DNA from: PKWO01 sp036561005
Lineage (GTDB): Bacteria; Pseudomonadota; Gammaproteobacteria; Burkholderiales; Burkholderiaceae_D
Assembly: GCA_036561005.1 (NCBI GenBank)
Contig: DATBQE010000117.1
Location: 1-64,000, forward strand
DNA length: 64,000 bases
Direction of reading: 5' to 3'
The position numbers and the translations under genes were made by a program. The notes beneath the pieces were generated by a model, which ran no database searches, was not told where the DNA came from, and worked only from the letters and a program-made list of their open reading frames with translations. Positions 1 to 8,136 of this stretch are shown here, one piece after another; within the stretch, counting starts at the first letter, position 1; each line of letters begins with the position of its first letter.

Positions 1-290
1 GGCGTATAGGCGAATTCCGGACAGCCGGCCGTGGTCGGCAAACCGGCCACGTCGATGTTGTCCTTGACCGCGAACGGCACACCGTAGAGCGGCAAAGCGG
101 CGCTGCCACCGTCGGCAGCGCGGCGCGCGTCAAGGACGGCAATTTGCCGCCCGAGGTGCTCGTAATCGGCCAGGCTGATCCAGGCGTTGTCCCTGGCCGG
201 CAATAACTTGACCAGGCGTGCCATCAGCTCAAGCGGCGTCTCGCCTCCCTTATAAGCTGCCAACCAGTCCGCTACGGTCCACCCAATCAT
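1..290 (-). CDS. atzF: Allophanate hydrolase, N-terminal part (truncated by the window edge)
   Basis: Amidase-signature enzyme expected to hydrolyse allophanate to CO2 and ammonia, the second step of the urea carboxylase route. About 96 codons are visible, read on the minus strand from an ATG at 288-290. The segment GVPFAVKDNIDVAGLPTT (about residues 71-88) is the conserved amidase block; its Lys belongs to the Ser-cisSer-Lys triad. The following GCPEFAY matches allophanate hydrolases better than generic amidases. The active-site serines lie outside the window. AGAAGG stands about 9 nt before the ATG. A palindrome upstream (303-314) may be a regulator site. The family assignment is good; the exact substrate is inferred from the N-terminus only. 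Confidence 0.75.
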   Translation of the reverse strand, partial: MIGWTVADWLAAYKGGETPLELMARLVKLLPARDNAWISLADYEHLGRQIAVLDARRAADGGSAALPLYGVPFAVKDNIDVAGLPTTAGCPEFAYT

Positions 291-302
291 TTGGTATACC
301 TT

Positions 303-314
303 CTTGTGTACAAG
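303..314. promoter_or_regulatory. Possible GntR-type operator upstream of the allophanate hydrolase gene
   Basis: CTTGTGTACAAG is an inverted repeat with 5-bp arms. Its core TTGTGTACAA fits the loose GntR-family pattern TNGTN(1-4)ACNA. It lies 13 bp upstream of the hydrolase ATG, and a second perfect palindrome, GGTATACC (293-300), sits between it and the ATG. Urea and allophanate genes are often GntR-controlled, but no regulator gene is visible here. Confidence 0.35.
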
Positions 315-561
315 TTACGAAGCTATACGCAAGAGGTGTGCCCGATGACCAATCGGGATCAGAACGGCTAAAAACCGCGCCAATACGCCAAAAAAGGGTG
401 AATGCCACGAAACGAATGGGATAAGCGCAGGATCACGACCGCGACACCTCTCCAGTCTGGTGCGGCGCATGCACTCAGCTCGTGCAAATTTGAATCCTGG
501 TCCGTATTTGAGCTATTGCCAGATGGCAATATTGGCACTTTGCGATATTTTTCGTGTAGTT
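315..561. other. Intergenic region between the divergent allophanate hydrolase and YCII genes
   Basis: The gap between the two genes is 361 bp (291-651). Apart from the palindromes near 293-314 and the ECF-type promoter at 562-588 I see no convincing gene. The short ORFs here have no recognisable product and no ribosome binding site. Confidence 0.6.
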
Positions 562-588
562 TGTCGAAATCGTTCGCGCACCTTCGTC
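562..588 (+). promoter_or_regulatory. Candidate ECF42-type promoter for the YCII-sigma pair
   Basis: TGTCGA (562-567), a 17-nt spacer and CGTC (585-588) match the -35 TGTCGA and -10 CG(A/T)C pattern that I recall for ECF42 sigma factors. It lies 64 bp upstream of the YCII gene, which is followed by an ECF42 sigma gene, so autoregulation is the natural inference. There is no sigma70-like pair of comparable quality close by. Confidence 0.55.
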
Positions 589-651
589 ATTGTATTGACG
601 GGACATGATGTTCCGCATCGCGCCAGCACGGCGCCCACCAAGGAGAGAATC

Positions 652-999
652 ATGAAATACATATTGCTGATTGCCGGAGACGAAGCCGCTTACATGGCCA
701 CTCCAAAAGCCGAAATCGAACAAAGAACCGCCGCCTATATGGCATATACGGAAACCATGCACAAGGCGGGCGTTTTTGTCGCAGGCGAGCGTCTGCAGGC
801 AAGTCCTACAGCTACCACAGTGCGTGCACGCGATGGCAAGACAGCCGTACTCAACGGGCCGTACGCAGAAACCAAAGAACAGTTGGGCGGCTTCTATATC
901 ATTGATGTAGCCGATCTCGATGCGGCGCTATCCTGGGCGGCACGTTGCCCCGGCGCCAGCCACGGCAGCATCGAAGTGCGGCCTATCCACCCGATGTAA
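652..999 (+). CDS. YCII/DGPF-domain protein, partner of the ECF42 sigma factor
   Basis: Small cytoplasmic protein of 115 aa from the YCII-related family. The diagnostic block DGPYAETKEQLGG lies near residues 68-80. These proteins have a dimeric alpha-beta barrel (ferredoxin-like) fold with a possible catalytic His/Asp, but their reaction is unknown. The start at 652 is chosen because AGGAGAG precedes it and the family begins MKYxLL; the frame is open further upstream without a binding site. The stop codon directly abuts the sigma factor gene. Pairing of a DGPF protein with this sigma class is the hallmark of group ECF42, which is strong contextual support. Confidence 0.85.
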   Translation: MKYILLIAGDEAAYMATPKAEIEQRTAAYMAYTETMHKAGVFVAGERLQASPTATTVRARDGKTAVLNGPYAETKEQLGGFYIIDVADLDAALSWAARCPGASHGSIEVRPIHPM

Positions 1000-1014
1000 T
1001 TGCAGAAAGCACGC

Positions 1015-2271
1015 ATGGAGCCGGTAGAAAGCCACCATGCCGGCGCAGCATTCCGGGCGGCAGAGTTCGCCGCCCGCACCAGCTATGGCCGGCTCTTGGC
1101 TTTCCTTTCAGCCCGCAACGGCGACATTGCCGGCGCGGAAGATGCGTTGTCCGCCGCCTTTGAAGCGGCGTTGAACTCCTGGCCACAAACCGGCATACCG
1201 GACAAACCCGATGCCTGGCTGCTGACCGCCGCGCGCCACAGCCTGATCGATCTGGCACGGCATCGCAAAAGGCATATCGACAGCGCAATCGACCCGGAAG
1301 AAATGATGTCGAACATGGAAGCGCACACGCCACCCGACACGGAGATTCCCGACGAACGGCTTGGCCTGCTGTTTGCCTGCGCCCATCCGGCCATCGAAGC
1401 CCATAGCCGCGCGCCGTTGATGTTGCAAACCGTGCTCGGCTTCGAAGCCGGCGCCATCGCCTCGGCCTTCCTGGTCGCGCCCGCCGCCATGTCGCAGCGG
1501 CTGGTGCGCGCCAAGCAGAAGATCAGGCTGGCCGGTATCCCGTTTGTCATTCCGGGCCGCGACGTACTGCATGAACGCGTCGATTCGGTTGCCAATGCCA
1601 TCTACGCCGCCTATGCCAACGGCTGGTCCGACCCCGCCGGGACCGAGCCGCACCTGATGAACCTGGCAGCGGAAGCGATCTGGCTGGGCCGCGTGCTGGC
1701 CAGCCTGCTGCCCGACCAGCCGGAAACGCTCGGCCTGCTGGCGCTCATGCTTTACAGCGATGCGCGGCGAACGGCCAGGCGCGGCAATGGCGGTGAATAC
1801 ATACCGTTGTCGGCACAAGACCCGGCCCTGTGGCACAAAGAGTCGATTGACGAAGCAGAACGTTTGCTGGTCCGCGCAGCGAGCTTCGCAATGCCGGGGC
1901 GCTTTCAACTGGAAGCGGCCTTGCAGTCGGCGCACGTGGTTCGGCGACATACAGGCAGTGCAGATTGGCATGCCATCGTCATGCTATACGACGCGCTGCT
2001 GAATATTACGGGCTCGCCGGTGGTGGCCATCAATCGCGCTGTCGCGCTGGCTGAGACGGATGGGCCGGCCGCAGGTATCGCCGGGCTCGATGCAATCGCG
2101 AATCGGCCTGGCATCGGGCAATATCAGCCTTACTGGGCGGCGCGCGCCGATCTATTGAAACGCAGCGGCGACACCGGGCAGGCGCGCATAGCCTATGGTC
2201 ATGCCATTGGATTGGAGAGCGATCAAGCGGTGCGCAGTTTTTTACAAAAGCAACTGGCCGAAATCCAATAA
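1015..2271 (+). CDS. ECF42-group RNA polymerase sigma factor with C-terminal extension
   Basis: Sigma70-family factor of about 418 aa. The N-terminal part (residues 1-165) holds the sigma2 region (AEDALSAAFEAAL, WLLTAARHSLIDLARH) and the sigma4 helix-turn-helix (EAGAIASAFLVAPAAMSQRLVRAKQKI). The long C-terminal half is the DUF6596/TPR-like extension typical of ECF42, with blocks such as AINRAVALAETDGPAAG and YWAARADLLKRSGD. There is no anti-sigma gene; in this group the extension is thought to control activity. I prefer ATG 1015. A TTG at 1000 directly after the YCII stop would add five residues and couple translation. The trigger and target genes are not evident beyond the promoter at 562-588. 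Confidence 0.85.
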   Translation: MEPVESHHAGAAFRAAEFAARTSYGRLLAFLSARNGDIAGAEDALSAAFEAALNSWPQTGIPDKPDAWLLTAARHSLIDLARHRKRHIDSAIDPEEMMSNMEAHTPPDTEIPDERLGLLFACAHPAIEAHSRAPLMLQTVLGFEAGAIASAFLVAPAAMSQRLVRAKQKIRLAGIPFVIPGRDVLHERVDSVANAIYAAYANGWSDPAGTEPHLMNLAAEAIWLGRVLASLLPDQPETLGLLALMLYSDARRTARRGNGGEYIPLSAQDPALWHKESIDEAERLLVRAASFAMPGRFQLEAALQSAHVVRRHTGSADWHAIVMLYDALLNITGSPVVAINRAVALAETDGPAAGIAGLDAIANRPGIGQYQPYWAARADLLKRSGDTGQARIAYGHAIGLESDQAVRSFLQKQLAEIQ

Positions 2272-2274
2272 GGG

Positions 2275-2389
2275 CATCTCTAAAAATCGTAGCGAGCGGG
2301 CGAAGGTCGGGCCGAGAAGCGCAGCCGTACGACTGTACGGTGAGCATCGCAGGCACGAGATTGGGCCGCGCAGTAGATTTTTAGAGGTG
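2275..2389. repeat. Structured dispersed repeat, family A, copy 1
   Basis: A 115-bp element bounded by CTCTAAAAATC (2278-2288) and its exact complement GATTTTTAGAG (2376-2386), extendable to 14 pairs with one G-U. Inside are GTAGCGAGCGG near the left end, GCGCAGTAG near the right end, and a central hairpin CCGTAC-N4-GTACGG (2325-2340). It fills the gap between the convergent sigma and RidA genes. Copies 2 and 3 (26181 and 62206) share the core but have different arms. No protein is encoded. It may act as a bidirectional terminator here. Confidence 0.8.
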
Positions 2390-2397
2390 TCCATAAA

Positions 2398-2790
2398 TCA
2401 ATCGGGCACCACCGCCGTCACTTCAATTTCCACCCGCGCGCGATCTTCCACCAGCGCCGTCACCTGCACTGCAGTCATGGTCGGGAAATGCTTGCCGAGA
2501 ACCTCGCGGTAGGCGGCGCCAACTTCCTTGGCGGCAGCCAGGTATTCCTTCTTGTCGACCACGTACCAGGTCATGCGCACGATGTGTTCGGGCAAGGCGC
2601 CCGCCTCGGCCAGGACCGCGACCACGTTTTGCAGGGCCTGGCGCACCTGACCGGCGAAATCGTCGGTGTGGAATTCACCTTGCGCGTCCCAGCCTATCAT
2701 GCCGCTGACGAACACCTGGCGGCCGCGTGCCGATATGCCGTTGCTGTATCCCCTGGGGCGTGCCCAGCCTGGAGGTTGGAGGAAATCCAT
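2398..2790 (-). CDS. RidA/YjgF-family protein (enamine/imine deaminase)
   Basis: A 130-aa member of the RidA superfamily, which hydrolyses reactive enamine or imine intermediates and forms trimers in the cytoplasm. Visible family blocks include YSNGISARGRQVFVSG near the N-terminus and EHIVRMTWYVVDKKEYLAA in the middle. The start at 2790 gives the usual length; an in-frame upstream extension overlaps the end of the acyl-CoA dehydrogenase gene and is unlikely. It is the last gene of the aryl-CoA operon, 25 nt after the dehydrogenase stop. Its presence favours an amino-substituted substrate such as 2-aminobenzoate, because removal of the amino group would pass through an enamine. It may instead have a general protective role. 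Confidence 0.85.
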   Translation of the reverse strand: MDFLQPPGWARPRGYSNGISARGRQVFVSGMIGWDAQGEFHTDDFAGQVRQALQNVVAVLAEAGALPEHIVRMTWYVVDKKEYLAAAKEVGAAYREVLGKHFPTMTAVQVTALVEDRARVEIEVTAVVPD

Positions 2791-2815
2791 CTTGGTTGAT
2801 CCGTTGGTTGATGAG

Positions 2816-3985
<1,170 letters not shown>

Positions 3986-4020
3986 TTTTATTTTCCCCAT
4001 GGGCCCTCATGCGCCCATTT

Positions 4021-4138
4021 CTCCCCTCTGCCCGCTTGCGGTGCAGTAGGGGTTTCGGTCAGCATGCTGACCGCCTACGTAACGGTACCCGCCTGCAAGC
4101 GGGTGCTCCTTCCCTACAGGGACACAGGGGAGAGGGGT
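4021..4138. repeat. Palindromic repeat family B, copy 1
   Basis: About 118 bp, close to 90 percent identical by eye to the copy at 24663-24778. It contains the perfect palindrome CGGTCAGCATGCTGACCG (4056-4073), a CCCGC-TGCAAGCGGG palindrome (one mismatch) near 4088-4103 and outer CCCCTC/GAGGGG arms. It lies between two genes of the same minus-strand operon. Confidence 0.8.
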
Positions 4139-4192
4139 GGGGGGAGAGGGTCATCGCGAGCAACCTGACTTGGCGAACACCCTCTCCCCTAC

Positions 4193-4216
4193 CCCTCTCC
4201 CACAAGTGGGAGAGGG
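4193..4216. repeat. CCCTCTCCCAC inverted repeat (hairpin)
   Basis: Perfect 11-bp arms CCCTCTCCCAC and GTGGGAGAGGG around AA, 14 bp past the enoyl-CoA hydratase stop. This short hairpin type is widespread in proteobacterial intergenic DNA. There is no T-tract, so termination is uncertain. Confidence 0.7.
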
Positions 4217-4230
4217 AACCGCCTGGCCAC

Positions 4231-5085
4231 CTAATCGCCCTCAAACTCCGGCTTTTCCTTCGCCACAAACGCATGATAAGCACGATGAAAATCATTGGTC
4301 ATCATGCAGATCGCCTGCGCCTGTGCTTCCGCCTCGATGGCCTCGTCCACGCCCATGTTCCATTCCTGCTGCAGCATCTTCTTGGTCATGCCATGCGCAA
4401 AGGTCGGGCCTTGCGCGAGATCCGTTGCCACGCGCTGCGCCTCGGCCAGCACATCTTCGGGCGCGCACAGTCGATTGAAGAAGCCCCAGCGCTCGGCCTC
4501 CTCACCGCCCATTGAACGCCCGGAGTACAGCAATTCCGCCGCCCGGCCCTGCCCGATCACGCGCGGCAGCAGTGCGCACGCACCCATGTCGCAGCCGGCC
4601 AGCCCGACGCGCGTGAACAGGAACGCGGTCTTGCTGCGCGCCGTGCCATAGCGCAGGTCGGAAGCCAGCGCAAGAATGGCGCCCGCACCGACGCAAATGC
4701 CGTCGATTGCCGCCACAATCGGTTGCGGGCAGGCGCGTATTGCCTTGACCAAATCGCCCGTCATGCGCGTGAATGCAAGCAGACCCGGCATGTCGAGCCT
4801 GGTCAGCGGGCCGATGATGTCGTGCACGTCGCCGCCTGAGCAGAAATTATCCCCTGCCCCGGTCAGCACGACGGCCTTGACGTCGTCTGCATATGCCAGG
4901 GCGCGAAACAGGTCGCGCAGTTCGGCATACGACTCGAAAGTCAACGGATTCTTGCGCTCGGGCCGGTTCAGTGTCAGGGTCGCCACACCGGCGTCGACAG
5001 TAAAGTCGAAATGGCCGGCGCGATAGGCAGCCAGCGGCTTGGCATTGCCGGGCAGTTGCTGCGGCTGACCTGGTAAATAGCGCAT
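4231..5085 (-). CDS. Enoyl-CoA hydratase/isomerase of the aryl-CoA cluster
   Basis: Crotonase-fold protein of 284 aa. The oxyanion-hole block DNFCSGGDVHDI is near residues 80-91, and PQPIVAAIDGICVGAGAILALASDLRYG near residues 121-148. It probably hydrates or ring-opens a cyclic unsaturated CoA thioester made by the monooxygenase/reductase. ATG 5085 follows AAGGA and lies only 4 nt past the MarR stop, so the two are co-translated. A homologous hydratase is a regular member of 2-aminobenzoyl-CoA clusters; the precise reaction cannot be read from the sequence. Confidence 0.85.
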   Translation of the reverse strand: MRYLPGQPQQLPGNAKPLAAYRAGHFDFTVDAGVATLTLNRPERKNPLTFESYAELRDLFRALAYADDVKAVVLTGAGDNFCSGGDVHDIIGPLTRLDMPGLLAFTRMTGDLVKAIRACPQPIVAAIDGICVGAGAILALASDLRYGTARSKTAFLFTRVGLAGCDMGACALLPRVIGQGRAAELLYSGRSMGGEEAERWGFFNRLCAPEDVLAEAQRVATDLAQGPTFAHGMTKKMLQQEWNMGVDEAIEAEAQAQAICMMTNDFHRAYHAFVAKEKPEFEGD

Positions 5086-5089
5086 GATA

Positions 5090-5644
5090 CTAGTCCTTGG
5101 AGGCGTCCGATTCGGTCAAATGCTGCTTCATCTGTGACAGGAGTTGAATCAGCTTGTCCTTGTCCTGCTTGGTCAAGCCCCCCATCAACTCGTCGATCCA
5201 TGCTTCATGCACGCTGGCCATCTTGGCGAAGGCCTTGCGCCCTGCAGCGGTCAGTTTCACGCTGTAGACGCGGCGGTCGGTCGGACTCGACACGCGCACC
5301 ACGAGCTTTTCCTGCTCCAGCTGGTCGGTGATGCCGGTGATGTTGCCGCCGGTGACCATCATGCGCTTGGACAATTCGCCCATACGCAAGCCTTCCGGGT
5401 GGCGCTGCAATTGCGCCATCAGGTCAAAGCGCGGCAGCGTTACGTCGAATTGTTCGCGCAGGCGCGTGCGCACCTCAGTCTCGATCCGGGTGGTGCACGA
5501 GAGCATGCGCAACCACAGTTTCAGCGATGTATGATGCTCTTCCGTGACCCGCGTCTCGAGATCGAAGACGGGATGGGCATCATGTCCATTCCCGCCGTGA
5601 TGCAATTGTCCATTCGACGCACTTACCTTGGTTTTCCGCGCCAT
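5090..5644 (-). CDS. MarR-family transcriptional regulator
   Basis: A 184-aa winged-helix protein. The region DVTLPRFDLMAQLQRHPEGLRMGELSKRMMVTGGNITGITDQLEQEKLVVRVSSPTDRR-like fold spans about residues 67-126, with the recognition helix near MMVTGGNITGITDQLE and the beta-wing around SSPTDRRVYSVKL. Its position inside the catabolic operon suggests an autogenous repressor released by an aryl-CoA or the free aromatic acid. A candidate operator is the inverted repeat 9839-9860 upstream of the ligase. An N-terminal extension of about 30 residues rich in His and Gly precedes the conserved domain. Confidence 0.85.
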   Translation of the reverse strand: MARKTKVSASNGQLHHGGNGHDAHPVFDLETRVTEEHHTSLKLWLRMLSCTTRIETEVRTRLREQFDVTLPRFDLMAQLQRHPEGLRMGELSKRMMVTGGNITGITDQLEQEKLVVRVSSPTDRRVYSVKLTAAGRKAFAKMASVHEAWIDELMGGLTKQDKDKLIQLLSQMKQHLTESDASKD

Positions 5645-5733
5645 CTATATCCCCTCCAGTTAGGTTTACTCCGTCGCTTTTGCGGGTATGTTCCCGCTAT
5701 GCGTATTTGTGCTTTTTTGTGCTATTTGTGCTT

Positions 5734-8136
5734 CTAAGACTCAAGTAACTTCGTCGCTATTTCCTGCGGCGACAGACCGCCGTTTGCCGCAGCGAGCTGC
5801 CGCTCGCGTTCCAGATTGCGTTCCAACTGTAATTTTCCTGCCCGGTATTGCGTTGGCCATTCGACATCAGTGTAGCCGAGCTTGGCACATTCGTTCAGGG
5901 TCCAGGCCGGGTTCGCCAAATGCGGCCGCGCGATTGCGCACAGGTCGGCTCGCCCCGCTGCAATGATGCTGTTCGCATGGTCGGCTTCATAGATGGCGCC
6001 AACGGCTATCGTCGGAATGCCCACCTCGTTGCGAATGCGATCGGCAAACGGCGTCTGGAACATGCGGCCATAAATGGGCTGCTCGCTCTTGCTGACCTGC
6101 CCCGACGAACAATCGATCATGTCGGCGCCGGCCTCTTTGAATAGCTGCGCAATTGCCACCGCATCGTCCGGCGTGATGCCGCCTTCGACCCAATCATGGG
6201 CCGAAATGCGCACGCTGATCGGTTTATCTTGCGGCCATACCGCGCGAATCACGGCAAATACTTCCAGCGGATAACGGCAGCGGTTTTCCAGCGTGCCACC
6301 ATATGCATCGGTGCGCCGGTTCGTCAGTGGAGAAATAAAACTCGACAGCAGGTAACCGTGCGCACAATGCAACTCCAGCCAGTCGAAACCGGCCTCGGCT
6401 GCTGCTTGTGTTGCGCGAACGAAATCGGCCTTGATACGTGCCATGTCTTGCGGCGTGGCGGCGCGTGCCGTGGCAGAAACTCCGGGCAGATATTGCTGCT
6501 CGGAAGCCGAAACCAGCGGCCAGTTGCCTTCGGCGAGCGGCATGTCTATGCCTTCCCAGCCAAGTTGTGTCGATCCTTTGGCACCGGCGTGGCCGAGCTG
6601 CATGGCGATCTTGGCATCGGTATGCATGTGCACGTAGTCGACCACGCGCTTCCAGCCGGCCGTATGCTCCGGTTGGTACAAGCCGGGACAGCCCGGGGTG
6701 ATGCGCGCGTCGGCCGAGACGCACGTCATTTCGGCAAAAACCAAGCCCGCACCGCCCATCGCCCGGCTGCCGAGATGCACAAGGTGGTAATCGCCGACCA
6801 GGCCATCGTCGGCCGAATACTGCGCCATGGGCGACACCACAATGCGGTTCTTCAACAACGTGGAACGCAGCTTGAACGGCGTCATCATGGGCGGCATGCT
6901 GCGCGCATGCTTACCTGCATCGGGCATAGGCAAGCTTGCCTGGGCGTGTGCGCGCGATGCTATCCAGTTTTCGTAATCGCGGACATAGTTTGCGTCGCGC
7001 AGGCGCAGGTTCTCGTGCGACAGGCGCTGGCTGCGCGTGAGCATGGAATAGGCAAATTGCGGCGCTTCCATGCGGGTGTAGCGCTTGACGTTTTCAAACC
7101 ATTCCATCGAATTGCGCGCGGCGCTCTGAATCTTCAACACTTCCAGCGCGCGCGCCTTTTGATAGGCCTGCATGACTTGTTCAAGCCCGGCGCTGCCGTA
7201 TTTTTCAAAGCAGCGGGCCAGTTCGATGGCATCTTCCAGCGCCAGTTTCGTGCCTGAGCCGATGGAAAAATGCGCCGTGTGGGCGGCGTCGCCCATCAAC
7301 ACCACCGGCACGCGCCTGGCGTCGATCTGGTTCCAATGCACCCAGGTTTCGCAGACAATGCGCGGAAACTTGATCCAGATTGCGGCGCCGCGCAAATGCG
7401 ACGCGTTTGACAACAAAGGATTGCCGTCGAGGTATTTGGCAAATAATTTCTCGCAAAACGCGATGCCTTCGGCCTGGCTCATTTGATCGAGCCCGGCGCG
7501 CTGCCACACCTCTTCCGGCGTTTCGATGATGAAGGTCGCGGTATCGCCATCATACTGGTAGGCATGCGCCTGGAACCAGCCGAATTCGGTTTCCTCAAAA
7601 GCGAAGGTGAATGCAGGGAACAGTTTCTTGGTGCCCAACCAGACGAAGCGGCACTTGCGCGTATCGATGTTGGGCCGGAAAGTCTCTTCGTAACGCGTAC
7701 GCACGCGGCTGTTCAGGCCGTCGCAGGCGACCACCAGATCGGCATCATATTGCCGTGCCAGTTCCTGGTCATCGGTCACATCGGTTTCGAATACGAGTTT
7801 GACGCCCAATTCCTCGCATCGCTGCTGCAGGATGTTGAGCAGGCGTTTGCGCCCGATGCCGCAAAAGCCGTGTCCGCCGGAAGTCGTCGTGTGGCCCTTG
7901 AAGTGGACGTCGATGTCGTCCCAATGGTTGAAGGCCTGCAGTATCGTGCGCGCAGTGGTTTCATCGGCCTTGACGAGGTTGCCCAGGGTCTGGTCGGAAA
8001 ACACCACGCCCCAGCCGAAGGTGTCGTAAGGGCGGTTGCGTTCGACGACGACGATCTCGTGCCGGCTGTCCTGTTTTTTCATCAGGAGTCCGAAATACAA
8101 TCCAGCCGGGCCGCCGCCGACGCACACGATTTTCAT
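5734..8136 (-). CDS. Fused FAD monooxygenase / old-yellow-type reductase acting on an aryl-CoA (2-aminobenzoyl-CoA monooxygenase/reductase or salicylyl-CoA 5-hydroxylase type)
   Basis: An 800-aa two-domain protein. Residues 1-400 form a flavoprotein monooxygenase (VGGGPAGLYFGLLMK dinucleotide motif at 7-21, GDAAHTAHFSIGSG near 285). Residues 415-785 form an NADH:flavin oxidoreductase/ene-reductase (NRIVVSPMAQYSADDG, ELHCAHGYLLSSFISPLTN, GGTLENRCRYPLEV). This architecture is that of 2-aminobenzoyl-CoA monooxygenase/reductase, which hydroxylates and reduces the ring of the CoA thioester. Databases often name close relatives bifunctional salicylyl-CoA 5-hydroxylase. RidA and the beta-oxidation genes nearby favour the amino substrate. 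The start overlaps the ligase stop by ATGA. Confidence 0.85.
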   Translation of the reverse strand: MKIVCVGGGPAGLYFGLLMKKQDSRHEIVVVERNRPYDTFGWGVVFSDQTLGNLVKADETTARTILQAFNHWDDIDVHFKGHTTTSGGHGFCGIGRKRLLNILQQRCEELGVKLVFETDVTDDQELARQYDADLVVACDGLNSRVRTRYEETFRPNIDTRKCRFVWLGTKKLFPAFTFAFEETEFGWFQAHAYQYDGDTATFIIETPEEVWQRAGLDQMSQAEGIAFCEKLFAKYLDGNPLLSNASHLRGAAIWIKFPRIVCETWVHWNQIDARRVPVVLMGDAAHTAHFSIGSGTKLALEDAIELARCFEKYGSAGLEQVMQAYQKARALEVLKIQSAARNSMEWFENVKRYTRMEAPQFAYSMLTRSQRLSHENLRLRDANYVRDYENWIASRAHAQASLPMPDAGKHARSMPPMMTPFKLRSTLLKNRIVVSPMAQYSADDGLVGDYHLVHLGSRAMGGAGLVFAEMTCVSADARITPGCPGLYQPEHTAGWKRVVDYVHMHTDAKIAMQLGHAGAKGSTQLGWEGIDMPLAEGNWPLVSASEQQYLPGVSATARAATPQDMARIKADFVRATQAAAEAGFDWLELHCAHGYLLSSFISPLTNRRTDAYGGTLENRCRYPLEVFAVIRAVWPQDKPISVRISAHDWVEGGITPDDAVAIAQLFKEAGADMIDCSSGQVSKSEQPIYGRMFQTPFADRIRNEVGIPTIAVGAIYEADHANSIIAAGRADLCAIARPHLANPAWTLNECAKLGYTDVEWPTQYRAGKLQLERNLERERQLAAANGGLSPQEIATKLLES

